Of a stretch of 12,357 bases of DNA, positions 1 to 7,640 are shown in pieces. The DNA comes from Euperipatoides rowelli (lineage: Eukaryota; Onychophora; Udeonychophora; Euonychophora; Peripatopsidae): assembly GCA_003024985.2 (NCBI GenBank), contig PXIH01S0013450.1; one strand, written 5' to 3'. Under the pieces are notes generated by a model. It had not been told where the DNA came from, did no database searches, and saw nothing but the letters and a program-made list of their open reading frames with translations. How positions within the stretch are numbered: the first letter of the stretch is position 1; each line of letters starts with the position of its first letter. A program made the position numbers and the translations under genes.

Positions 1-350
1 ATAGCCTACAGTAATAAAAAAGGCAAAATTTTAGGAATTCTGGGTAATAGTTGAAGATAAAAGGAAGTTGTTCTTTTAAAAAAGATTTTTAACTCTTTCT
101 TGCAAGATTTATTAATTTTCCTTAGATTAAGTTAATTTAAAAATAGTTTGATATTTTTGGTTCAAATTTAAATGCTTTTCACTTGACTAAAATCATTTTT
201 TTAATAAAACTAATTAGGCCTAGAGGTAATTAGGCTAACGTTAAATATTTTATGGAGAGATTTCCCCTCCAATTTAATATTGAGAAAATAGATTTTTACG
301 AGAGAATTCTCGCACTCCTGCCCTCTGGGATTTCTCCAGGTTAATAACTA

Positions 351-357
351 TAGGCTA
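351..357. repeat. TAGGCTA word breaking the RT frame
   Basis: On the minus strand the frame reads WTKVNG and then hits a TAG. Discounting the five bases GCCTA gives NWTKVNGIVINLEKSQ, the expected W...N...I-N-x-E-K-S block. Confidence 0.8.
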
Positions 358-454
358 CCATTCACCTTAGTCCAGTTTTCTATTCTATCAATGTCAGATT
401 GTAAAAGTACCGTTATATGTCATCGACAGACAGGATTTCAAGAGAAATCTTAAT

Positions 455-466
455 ATCATCAGCATA
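455..466 (-). other. Catalytic YADD box of the minus-strand reverse transcriptase
   Basis: The minus strand reads TAT GCT GAT GAT, in the context IATYADDIKISLEILS. The two aspartates bind catalytic metal in reverse transcriptases. The box is intact although the frame around it is broken upstream (497-508) and downstream (351-357). Confidence 0.9.
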
Positions 467-496
467 TGTTGCAATATCAGAGTTAATATCTTTAGA

Positions 497-508
497 TACT
501 GTAGGCTA
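497..508. repeat. Double word TACTGTAGGCTA breaking the RT frame
   Basis: Two words share a TA. On the minus strand the frame from VLAATFFNIF hits a TAA just past the words. Discounting ten bases joins it to DISKDINSDIATYADD, the usual lead into the YADD box. Confidence 0.82.
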
Positions 509-645
509 TGTCAGATGAGAAAATATTGAAAAATGTAGCTGCCAACACATTTCCATGTAGTAGCTACACCAATTTCACGCTCAAATTGCTTAGAATACCT
601 GCTATTGACACCAATCACAAATTTTCTATTAGTGAGAAAGTTATA

Positions 646-652
646 TAGGCTA
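646..652. repeat. TAGGCTA word breaking the RT frame
   Basis: HAIIKWI and YNFLTNRKF are adjacent motifs in two different frames; the shift is exactly the five bases GCCTA on the minus strand. Confidence 0.82.
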
Positions 653-740
653 TCCATTTTATAATTGCATGACTGAAACCAAACACTTTCATTTTGTAAC
701 AAAGAAGTGTTGGGGTGAACCAGGTCGAAGGCACTGGACA

Positions 741-747
741 TACAGTA
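741..747. repeat. TACAGTA word inside RT motif A
   Basis: On the minus strand MYLD and SSAFDLV sit in different frames. Discounting five bases (CTGTA) gives YLDMSSAFDLV, a textbook motif A with its catalytic aspartate. Confidence 0.85.
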
Positions 748-1238
748 TCAAGATACATGGTCATCACGTCAACAGAGCTATGTCCCTCAAGTGATCCAGA
801 CCATTTGTCAACAGAAGCTAACAAATTATCACTACAGCCTAGATTTTTCCTATAACCATATATACACAAATCTAATGTCTGTTAATTCTCTTTAATAGAA
901 TTTGTTCAGAAATCTAAGAGATTATACTAGTCATTTAAATTGGTCTATAATTTTGCATCTAACGTTTACTTTTTTTAAAATCGGGTTAACAGAAAATTTC
1001 CATCTATTTGGAATAGTGCATTCTTAAGTATAACATACAAATATAAGGATAAAGAATATCTATAAAAAACTTGTGTTTTTTTATTACCATACTTTGAGAG
1101 GCCATCTGGACCTCTTGTAGCAGAGCATTTCATATTTTGTATTATTTTAAAAATTTCTTCCTTTGTGCAAGAGGAACTGGACAAATTATAATTTTTAGAT
1201 CTGGGAATAAGTTTGTTTTTATAGATTACATCATCATC

Positions 1239-1640
1239 ATCGACTTATTTTTTTTATATCAAGCTGTTTTCTAAGCAATTTGTGATTCTTTCTCTCAAGA
1301 GTTCTATCAGAAACAAACCAGACATCATTACTCTCAATATTAAAAGTCTTCAACATTGAGTAACGTTTTGAGAGAAATTTTCATTTAAGGTTAGGAGAAG
1401 CAAATGATAGGCATAATAGGACAAATTCTATCCTTGTTTCTATTATTCATCCTAACAATCTTAAGATCTTTAAAAGCATAATCCATATCAACTTTTTTCA
1501 ACATATCTTAAAACAAAACTATCATCATTAGCCAAACCCAATCTACCCAGTACCTCATCAGAAACTCCAAAAAGTAGCAAATTTTTGGACCTTTTAATGG
1601 ATTCTTCAGACTCGGAAACAGCCAAGGCAACAGTTATTAT
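1239..1640 (-). pseudogene. C-terminal half of a LINE ORF1 (RRM-like and C-terminal domains)
   Basis: LINE ORF1 proteins bind element RNA. On the minus strand, ESEESIKRSKNLLLFGVSDE (about 1560-1620) resembles the start of the RRM-like domain (typically R-x-x-N-N-hydrophobic-hydrophobic-x-G-V-P-E). KVDMDYAFKDLKIVRMNNRN (about 1415-1475) resembles the I-x-R-L-G-K strand. VWFVSDRTLERKNHKLLRKQ (about 1260-1325) resembles the C-terminal box (S-P-D-x-T-x-x-x-R-x-x-x-x-x-L-R-x-E-L). The frame changes at least twice. This segment continues the PHD-bearing ORF1 at 6291-7101 once the plus-strand LINE is ignored. It runs almost directly into RT sequence, which implies that the EN domain of ORF2 is deleted. 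Family recognition comes from motif spacing, not from a search. Confidence 0.72.
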
Positions 1641-1651
1641 TATTATTATTA
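1634..1651. repeat. (TTA)6 microsatellite
   Basis: Six perfect TTA units on the plus strand ((TAA)6 on minus). It sits exactly where recognisable minus-strand ORF1 sequence gives way to an unrelated segment, so it may be the 3' tail of a small inserted retroelement rather than a chance repeat. Confidence 0.85.
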
Positions 1652-1843
1652 ATGGTTTATTATGGAACAAAATATGAAAAATTACTAAGTAAAAGGAATC
1701 AAATTTGTACCAAAATCCCAAAGGATATACAGTAGATGCAATTACAAAGTAGCCTAATTATAGGGGATCTACATATACAAGACTACCAGTACCAATGTTT
1801 CTAATATGGGATATACAAAACTACTAATAGGTTTTTAAAAAAG
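1652..1843 (-). other. Unassigned segment, possible small retroelement with a (TAA)n tail
   Basis: These 190 bases separate the two parts of the minus-strand ORF1 on the left side of the plus-strand LINE. They do not read as ORF1. On the minus strand they end in CCATAATAAACCATT followed by (TAA)6, the kind of microsatellite tail seen on some SINEs and LINEs. No tRNA-like boxes or duplicated flanks were seen. They contain two TA-core-TA words (1728-1734, 1750-1756). The mobile-element reading is weak. Confidence 0.3.
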
Positions 1844-1852
1844 GAGTATTTT
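1844..1852. repeat. Left target-site duplication of the plus-strand LINE
   Basis: GAGTATTTT here is identical to 6282-6290. Both copies follow an A run, so the true duplication could include some As. The sequence is the signature of target-primed insertion. Confidence 0.82.
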
Positions 1853-1959
1853 CAGTTGCGTTTGACGTTGACCTGGTTGCATCTAATTATTGAGCTGCGT
1901 AATTTGACTATTATTTCTGACTGCGGTACTGCTGTTTGGTGGTGAGGGGAGAGAGCTGT

Positions 1960-3016
1960 ATGGCGTTTGGTGGAATTACGTTAGTTAATGTGCATATTGT
2001 TAGAAGTATGAAAAGTAATAATACTTTAAGGAAAGCTAATGGGATGCAGCAGGCGAATGATGGTAGTGTTTCGGGTGATATGAAGATTGTTGATAAGGAA
2101 TACAAGTTCTGGGCTAACTCATTAATGGATATCTGGTTGAAGACTCGCTTATTTTCTTGTTCCATGATGGTGAAATGTTATTTAAGGTGAGTCCTGATTC
2201 TTTTTAAGATGTAGGCCTAGTATTGCTAATAATTGAATTAAAAATATTTCACAATTCTATACGCTCCCGAATCCAAAGTTTCACTATATCAAGTTTAGGA
2301 ATACACAGGCTTTATCCGAGTTATGTGCTGCTGCAAATAAAATTGATGGCTATGATATAATTTTCATAAATGATAATATTGAAGTAAAGGAATTAAAAAT
2401 TACAATTGAGAATATACCTGCTCATGTTGTGAAGGAGGACATGCCTGAATTTCTCTGAAATTGAGCCAAAACTTTTATTGGTGCCTGACAGTGAGCCAAT
2501 GGAAACCTCGCCTGTTACCTTTGTGTTATTAAATGAAGGAATGAAAAAAGATGATGTTTCCAAGATATACAGTACATGTGAAAAATAATATAAAGGTGGT
2601 TTTGAAGATGAGGGGAGGGGCCCAATATGTTTTTGTTGCAACAAAGAGGGCCATCTAGTAAGAGATTGTAAGATGTCTGAGTTGTAATGCTATGGTTGAT
2701 GATCAACATGTGTCATATGCAACAAAAGTTAAGCCTGTGAATAATGATTTAATAGGTGATCTGTTTAACCAGGTGGAGAAAATTAGAAGTGACCTATCAT
2801 CTCGAAATGATGTTTCTCCTATGGATAGTGAGCGCATGGAGTACGATAGTGAAGCAGTCTTCTCAGATATCAAATATAGTCTCCGACCGAGAAGACAATA
2901 ATAATAATGGTGAGGTGTAAAAGAGTGATAGTAGGTTTAAAGAATTAATATATAAGGCGTTTTATCCGGAGAAAGCAACAGAAGGTGGTAATATATCTAA
3001 AAAACAGAAGACCTAG
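1960..3016 (+). pseudogene. ORF1 of the plus-strand LINE: CCHC zinc-knuckle gag-like protein
   Basis: ORF1 proteins of this group coat element RNA. The first ATG after a leader of about 107 bases is at 1960; the reading runs to about 2190 and then resumes in other frames. Recognisable pieces are KELKITIENIPAHVVKED (about 2390-2445), the zinc knuckle CFCCNKEGHLVRDC at 2628-2669 (C-x2-C-x4-H-x4-C, all four ligands present), and a polar tail ending YSLRPRRQ at 2901. A further in-frame piece ends at a TAG at 3014-3016 and is probably the real C terminus, 48 bases before ORF2. There is a TGA at 2456 and an in-frame TAA just before the knuckle. The zinc knuckle is certain; the N-terminal half I cannot assign to a named fold. 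Confidence 0.72.
2628..2669 (+). other. CCHC zinc knuckle in ORF1
   Basis: CFCCNKEGHLVRDC fits C-x2-C-x4-H-x4-C exactly. Retroviral gag and many LINE ORF1 proteins use this fold to bind nucleic acid. It is the best-preserved part of ORF1. Confidence 0.9.
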
Positions 3017-3064
3017 ATAATTGTTTTGAAAGGTTTTGCGTTGTCCTGATAAATGTAATTAAAG

Positions 3065-3662
3065 ATGTTTATTAAATTTTTGTCATTAAATGTTAAAGGT
3101 GATATATGTTAAGGGGAAATGCTGGGATTGCGGTGGGTATGAAAAAGTGTGATCATCTTTCTAATCTAATTATTAAGTTTGTTGGTGATAGAATAATTAA
3201 AATTTCTTTGACAATCTGTTTTGATAACGTTAACATTGTTAATTATTATGGTTCAAATTTGTCTTCCATGAAGAAACTATGACTAACAAAGCTAATGGAT
3301 GTTATTTCTACTCCTGTGTTTGTTAGCTGGTGACTTTAACTGTCATTTTATAGAAAATGATAAAGTTTTTGCACAAATTGTAAATAGAGGAGGTCTAGTT
3401 GATGTGGCAAAATTTTTTGATAAACATTCTTTTGACTTTTGATAATGGAAAGATGAGAGCAAGAATTACTGAATATGTCTTCGCTTCTATTGAACTCATG
3501 TTTGGTGCGTCTTATGATGATGTCCCTGTTGAGTTCTCAGATCATGTTGCTTTAGTCTTAGAGTTTGTGCCTTCGCAATGGAATAAAATAGTTGATGAAG
3601 ATAGTAGAGTCGTTAAAGGAAGAGTGAAGACAGATGGCACCCGACTACAGTTTTGGATTTAG
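3065..3662 (+). pseudogene. ORF2 N-terminus: AP-type endonuclease with an internal deletion
   Basis: The endonuclease nicks target DNA to prime reverse transcription. ATG at 3065 opens MFIKFLSLNVKG, the usual first strand. After a TAA at 3110 the sequence jumps straight to GNAGIAVGMKK and then IVNYYG. The block with the catalytic glutamate (normally Q-E-T/H-H), roughly 60 residues in the family, is absent. Later blocks survive: AGDFNC at 3326-3343 (G-D-F-N at 3329-3340) and SDH at 3537-3545, which contributes the catalytic histidine. Two frames are used. The piece from 3399 to 3662 is open and holds RARITEYVFASIELMFG before SDH. Missing the glutamate, the domain cannot be active. Confidence 0.82.
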
Positions 3663-3752
3663 AGATTACTCATATATGTTTATGTTAAATCCAGTGTGAT
3701 TGTCATGGAACCTGAAATATTCTTGTTTCAGTGGTATGACCTGAAATGAAGT

Positions 3753-4118
3753 TTGTGTAAATGGTTTGCGAAAAGGAACTATTCTTTTGTGTATAGAAGG
3801 AACTTGGAGATAGACAACTTGGATATTGCTTTGAAATTAATGGTGGGAGATGACTCAGATGAGAATGTTGATAGTAAATATTTAGATGAATTGAAGAAAA
3901 GGCTAGTAGAACTGAAGAGTGATCATGATAAAATATACAAATATATATTTTTTAGTGAAAAATTTGTTAATGCAGTGAATGGTGTTAAAAAATTGGTGAA
4001 TATTCATATGTTCCTGAAGACCTCACCTGCTCCTATTACAGCGATATTTGATGGTGTAAAGAACATATTCTTTGTAGATGCATTCAAGTATATATTATTT
4101 CAAGGATGCTTTTTATGA
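3753..4118 (+). pseudogene. ORF2 linker between endonuclease and reverse transcriptase
   Basis: This open stretch has a lysine-rich, helical, coiled-coil-like sequence (for example YLDELKKRLVELKSDHDKI). It sits between the SDH end of the endonuclease and the first RT block, where LINE ORF2 proteins have a poorly conserved linker. The assignment rests on position and composition; no catalytic motif is expected. An ATG is not needed here because ORF2 is continuous in intact relatives. Confidence 0.6.
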
Positions 4119-4161
4119 CAGGTCCCTAAGGGAAACTCAGCAGTGAGAATGCCAGTTTGAT

Positions 4162-5248
4162 TTGAAAATTGATGAAAAAGCAATTGCACAGGCTGTAAAA
4201 AAGCTAAATCATCGTACAGGATTGGGTCCGGATGGGATATCTGTGAGTTTGATCAATAAGCTTGTGCACGTCTTTTTTGTGATATTGGGCAAATTGTTCA
4301 ATAAGTGGATAGACAAGATATATTTTAGGCTCTTTATGTTTAAGCCGTTTTTTGACTTAAGAGAAAGAAATCTGAAGGGGATACTTTGAAGATACTGTCA
4401 ATTGATGCATTCCGTTCAATCACGATTTCGAATGTGAACTCGAATATATTATCAAGAATATTGTTTGAAAATATGAAAGTTGTTATGGAAAAGGTATCGA
4501 AAAAGCAATTTGGATTGCCTGGTCGTAACTTAGCCTACATAATCTGATCTTTGTTTTTGCAAACAGTGTCATATATCAAGTTAAACAAAAAGGAGTATAG
4601 GAATTTGATTATTTTCTGTGACATTGCCAAGGCATTGAAACACTGTCTCTCATCATTACCTGATGAAAAGGTGGTGGAAATTTTTGGGAACTCTTCACTC
4701 TCAATTGGAATTATAAACTATATAACGAACAAAGAATTTATTCCTAGGATTGGAATGTGCTTGCTTCAATTTATTCCGGTCAGCCAAGGAATTGCACAGG
4801 GGTCAATATTGTCATCTATGCTATTTTGTATTTATTTAGATGATTTGCTTAAAAGGTTACAGGGTTTAAATCTGGGAATAGTAATGGAGTATTTGGGGGT
4901 ATATGTGGGAACATTGATGTATATTGATGACTTTGTTGTGATGCTGAGGGATAAAAATGATATAAAAAGGGTTATAGATATTATGCTTTTGGAGTTGAAA
5001 CTGGTACAAGATAAATAAGGATGTCAGCTATTTATAGTCCAGTAAAAAATTATGTAATTAAGGGGTTGGGAAATAAAGTACCTGATAAATTCCTTGGATG
5101 TCCGTTCCCCTTTGTGGTGACTATACCAGTTAGAAATCTGGCAAGAAGATTTATAGGTGATAAAGATAAGGCGATTGATCAATTAAGATTTAGAAAGTTG
5201 TCAATTGTACAAAGAATTCAAATTACAAATGTTTTTTTTTTTGTCTAA
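4162..5248 (+). pseudogene. ORF2 reverse transcriptase domain with YIDD
   Basis: The RT blocks run in order. KLNHRTGLGPDGIS lies at about 4198-4240. AFRSITISNVNSNILSRILF lies at 4407-4466, equivalent to the RPI-T-LLN block. QFGLPGRN follows at 4507-4530, IIFCDIAKAL (motif A) at 4608-4640, and VSQGIAQGSILSSMLF at 4780-4828 (the usual G-x-x-Q-G-S-P-L-S-P-L-L-F). The catalytic YIDD is at 4920-4931. FLGCPF is at 5091-5108 and LSIVQRIQITNVF at 5199-5237, the thumb. The stretch 4380-5018 is one frame with a single TGA at 4545, and frameshifts lie near 4385 and 5018. The TGA disappears when a 5-base TAGCCTA-type insertion at 4531 is discounted. Two T runs follow the thumb. Confidence 0.88.
4531..4537. 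repeat. TAGCCTA word in the plus-strand LINE RT
   Basis: Discounting GCCTA removes the TGA at 4545 and gives GRNLHNLIFVFANSVIYQ. A second, one-base shift in an A run at about 4586-4590 is then needed to rejoin EYRNLIIFCDIAKA, so the support is good but not exclusive. Confidence 0.65.
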
Positions 5249-5268
5249 AATGAATTTTTTTTTTTTTT
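5232..5268 (+). repeat. Two T homopolymers inside ORF2
   Basis: T11 at 5232-5242 and T14 at 5255-5268, just after the thumb motif NVF. They break the frame and probably reflect slippage in a dead copy. Confidence 0.85.
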
Positions 5269-5321
5269 GCATTAAAATTTTCCTGGGTCTTTTCACAAGA
5301 GTGTCTGTAATTATTAATTAA

Positions 5322-6216
5322 TTTATTTGGGCGAAGAAGAGGTCAATGTTGCCTAATAGTGTAATGTCGCTTCCAACTTCTATGGGAAGGTTGAATGGGA
5401 CAAAAATAAGAAATATTGTAGATTGTGTTTAATGGAATGTTTATTTTTTTTAATAAATGCGACTGAAAATAATTGGGTATAAGTAATTGAACCGAATGAC
5501 ACTCCTCCATTTACATTGTTATTGAATGGGGAGAGTTATGATATTGGTAAACTTATGCAGAAATTGAATGTAAAATCGCATGTTTGGGTGACATTAGGCC
5601 TATATTTGATGAAAGATGTAATGCAAATTATGCCTGTTCGTCCCAAATAAGTTAAGTTATGGTGCATATATTCTATGCTTACTAGACAGGTTTTTTTTTA
5701 ATCATTTATAATTATGCATGTATGGCTGCAATAAAGAAATTTGATGTAAGGAAGAGAGGCAGTCCAGGTATTGTAAATTTTGTGGTTAAGTTGTATTTCC
5801 TGATTTTGCCTACCAATTTGTGGTTGATTGGACGTTAGAATAATAGAGTGCAACAGGAATGTGTTTTCTGTTTTTTTCCTGAAGATTTGTCACACATCAT
5901 TTTTAAATGTAAGTATTTTTCTGATTTTTGGCAGTGGGTAATCAAATACCGTACTAAATGTTGATCTGCCTATTAATATTGAAGATTTGTTTGTATTTTT
6001 ATCTACTAAAAAAGATTTATTTATTTTGGTGGTAATGATATTTCACTCAGACCCTATGGTATGATTGTTAGATGTGTGTACGTATTCCAGGGTAATAAAA
6101 TTGACCCATTTCAACATTTTAGGATGGTGGTAAATTTATAAAATTTGATTTGTGGTGTGAGAAATGGCATAACATTGTAATAACTAACATGTTGAATAAT
6201 ATTATCTACTGTATTT
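5322..6216 (+). pseudogene. ORF2 C-terminal domain with zinc finger
   Basis: FIWAKKRSMLPNSVMSLPTS at 5322-5381 corresponds to the F-x-W-G-x-K-R-x-R block after the thumb in L1/Tx1-like ORF2. A further readable piece ends WLIGR-stop-NNRVQQE. It is followed by CVFCFFPEDLSHIIFKC at 5860-5910, a C-x2-C-x7-H-x4-C finger as in the zf-RVT family, then FSDFWQWV, the usual tryptophan-rich end. Readable sequence continues as NIEDLFVFLSTKKDLFILVV and ends near a stop at about 6218. At least three frame changes and several stops are present. The 3' untranslated part is only about 50 bases. Confidence 0.75.
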
Positions 6217-6236
6217 ATTGATATTTATGTGAAGAT

Positions 6237-6242
6237 AATAAA
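6237..6242 (+). promoter_or_regulatory. AATAAA polyadenylation signal of the LINE
   Basis: AATAAA begins 29 bases before the first A of the tail, the normal spacing for cleavage and polyadenylation. It supports this being the true 3' end of the element. Confidence 0.85.
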
Positions 6243-6265
6243 TTATGTTAAGCGTTGCCTAATTT

Positions 6266-6281
6266 AAAAAAAAAAAAAAAA
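6266..6281 (+). repeat. Poly(A) tail of the plus-strand LINE
   Basis: Sixteen consecutive As directly abut the right target-site duplication, as expected for a reverse-transcribed polyadenylated RNA. Confidence 0.92.
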
Positions 6282-6290
6282 GAGTATTTT
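6282..6290. repeat. Right target-site duplication of the plus-strand LINE
   Basis: GAGTATTTT, identical to 1844-1852 and directly after the poly(A) tail. Confidence 0.82.
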
Positions 6291-7101
6291 AAAGAGAAAA
6301 GCTACTGTATATAGCCTATAATTGTTCAGAATGTTTATGAAAAATGGAACAGAGGAAGATTTGTTTCGATGAGTTAAAATATAAGGTGCAAAGAGACTAT
6401 CAGAGTTAATTTTTGCTTCAAGATCAAAACAACTGTCTACAGAAATAGGTCCATTAGAACTGTGTGCAAAATGTATACCAGAACTTGAATGGTTAAGGTC
6501 AGAAAAGTTCTCCTTTAATACAGAGTCCAACTTAGTCTCAAGATGTCCAGCCAACTCTGGAATCAACTGAGTCTATATTGACATTGGTAAAAGATCTCTC
6601 CAAACAAGTCAATCTATCAGATAGAGAACTATATCCAGCTGCCATATCAATTAATTTCTCACTCTAAGTCAAGATCCAGTTGAAGGTTCAAACTAGCCCT
6701 TTCAAGACCAATCCTCTTTAGTTGAATTTTACTCGTTGATCAGACATCTCTTTAAATATGTCATGTCTGTCAATATTTACCGTTACAGCCAAATAATCTT
6801 TCTTGAATTCATCAATCTTATTTTCAATGTTCTGGAGTCTCTTACCAATTGAAAGATTAGGAAGACACGATTTACATATCCATGGTAGTTAGATTTTGAA
6901 AGGATTATTGTCAACACTTGACAACCTAGTGCAATCTCTGTGATACCATTTCTGGCACATGTCACACAAGATCGACTTAATTTTAGTGTTAGTATTGTCG
7001 ATTAGCAAGTTGCATGAGGCACAGTCAATAGGTAATTGGACCAGGATTTTTTCTATATCACTCGACAGCAGAATCAGCAGATAGGACAGCAAGAGGGACA
7101 T
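6291..7101 (-). pseudogene. N-terminal half of a LINE ORF1 with a PHD finger
   Basis: Minus-strand reading from an ATG at 7101-7099. A hydrophobic-polar lead is followed by a PHD finger (6865-7023) with all eight ligands: CASC, CDMC, WYHRDC and WICKSC. Next comes a helical, charged region (SIGKRLQNIENKIDEFKKDY), as in the coiled-coil part of such ORF1s. A less conserved stretch (MIPELAGHLETKLDSVLKEN) then runs to the insertion site. An in-frame TAA at 6889-6891 lies inside the finger and more stops follow. PHD-bearing ORF1s are known in CR1-group LINEs. The downstream half of the protein lies at 1239-1640, separated by the plus-strand LINE. Confidence 0.78.
6865..7023 (-). other. PHD-type zinc finger in ORF1
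   Basis: Cysteine-histidine order C4-H-C3: CASC at 7012-7023, CDMC at 6955-6966, WYHRDC at about 6930-6947, WICKSC at 6865-6882. The spacing and the aromatic residues before His and before the last Cys pair are typical of PHD fingers, which bind histone tails or act in protein contact. One nonsense codon (6889-6891) interrupts it. Confidence 0.82.
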
Positions 7102-7640
7102 TATATAAAACAATGTTGGACGTCCAAATCTATCGAAATAAGATATATTTAATCACAATTTCTTCATTGTTTATCCAGAGAACACAAGATATAAAGTATC
7201 TGTCAGAAGAATAGACATTCCATCAATATTAGCAAACAAAAAGTGTAAAAATAAAAGATGTATTGAAAATTTAGGCATATTAGAGTGTAGCAAATCACAA
7301 AGAAGATAACTTTAGCACAAAGACGAAGCAGATATCTGTGATATTGAGTCTTTGAAGATATAACCCAAATACCTTAAATCTATCACAAAGAAGAGCTGAT
7401 TAATTTAATAAGGATTCCAGCAAAGATGTGTCAGATAAAGATTCACAAAGAAGCTTCAACAATAAATAACAGCGAACAATTTATTGGAAAAGAGAAAGGC
7501 ACATGTTCATCTTGTGGAATGTTTGAACTGTCAGATATAATCCAGTTATATAACACAAATGTAGGCACATCCAAATGATTTATGTAGTAGCCTACAGTAT
7601 GAGAAAAGAATATAAGGAAATTAATTGCAATTATTATTTC
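7102..7640 (-). other. Probable 5' leader of the PHD-type LINE, no readable gene
   Basis: No LINE protein motif is readable. The open stretch at 7443-7670 on the minus strand has no recognisable motif in its 3' part and overlaps linker sequence at its start. Its position directly upstream of the ORF1 ATG suggests the element's 5' untranslated region, which in LINEs holds an internal promoter. Short TCACAAAGAAG direct repeats lie inside. The 5' boundary is not defined. Confidence 0.4.
7295..7453. repeat. Three exact TCACAAAGAAG direct repeats and one variant
   Basis: Exact 11-mers at 7295-7305, 7383-7393 and 7443-7453, with a variant GCACAAAGACGAAG at 7315-7328. Spacing is irregular. They may be repeated protein-binding sites of the leader or simply local duplications. 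Confidence 0.7.

Larger units (their letters stand above)
245..1221 (-). pseudogene. Decayed ORF2 reverse transcriptase of a CR1/L2/Jockey-group LINE
   Basis: A LINE reverse transcriptase copies element RNA into DNA at a nicked target. Read 5' to 3' on the minus strand, the family blocks appear in order. TKEEIFKIIQ...RGPDGL at about 1080-1165 is the block that opens many LINE RT domains. NYRPI, then ILLKRINRH, lies at 890-955. YGYRKNLGCSDNLLASVDKW lies at 795-860, motif A (YLD...SAFDLV) at 715-760, FLTNRKFVIGVNSRYS at 590-650, the catalytic YADD at 455-466, and LQSDIDRIENW at 370-410. The blocks are spread over all three frames and broken by stops, so this is a dead copy. Several breaks are explained by 4- to 6-base TA-bounded insertions. 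No EN domain precedes it: ORF1 sequence ends only about 20 bases upstream. The RT assignment is firm; the clade is an inference. Confidence 0.88.
1853..6281 (+). mobile_element. Full-ended, internally deleted L1/Tx1-like LINE nested in an older LINE ORF1
   Basis: A 4.4-kb plus-strand non-LTR retrotransposon bounded by 9-bp duplications and ending in AATAAA plus 16 As. It carries, in the standard order, a short leader, ORF1 with a CCHC zinc knuckle, then ORF2 with AP-endonuclease, reverse transcriptase and a C-terminal zinc finger. Relatives with all these domains usually exceed 5 kb. The shortfall is explained by visible gaps, mainly in the endonuclease. All ORFs carry stops or frameshifts, so the copy is dead. 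The thumb region (FLGCPF, then LSIVQRIQITNVF, then FIWAKKR) and the zinc finger resemble the L1/Tx1 group; that clade call is an inference. It interrupts a minus-strand PHD-type ORF1 and is therefore the younger element. Confidence 0.88.

Noticed and set aside
215-222. TTAGGCCTA as head-to-head arthropod telomere repeats (TTAGG/CCTAA)
   Set aside because: No tandem TTAGG is present, and the other word classes with CAG, CTG or CCGG cores are not telomeric.
497-508. TA-bounded internal eliminated sequences of ciliates
   Set aside because: Those leave one TA after precise excision. Here extra bases remain, and the LINE content points to an animal.
561-566. TAGCTA as a two-base-core member of the word set
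   Set aside because: Removing GCTA does restore GVLHGNVLAATFF on the minus strand, but TAGCTA is not enriched in the window (one other copy at 11357), so it is not counted.
1911-2165. Open frame of 84 codons on minus
   Set aside because: Antisense shadow of the ORF1 coding strand of the plus-strand LINE.
2568-2574. TACAGTA as an insertion in ORF1
   Set aside because: The reading is in the same frame on both sides (KIYSTCEK, stop, YKGGFEDE), so removal gives no clear gain. Treated as uninformative.
2393-2709. Two overlapping minus-strand open frames
   Set aside because: Antisense shadows of the ORF1 region holding the CCHC zinc knuckle on plus.
5947-5953. TACCGTA as an insertion in the C-terminal domain of ORF2
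   Set aside because: Removing five bases does not restore the frame to the downstream NVDLPINIEDL reading, so this copy does not support the insertion model.
7295-7453. CRISPR-like array
   Set aside because: Eleven-base repeats with irregular spacing in an animal LINE leader; no array structure.
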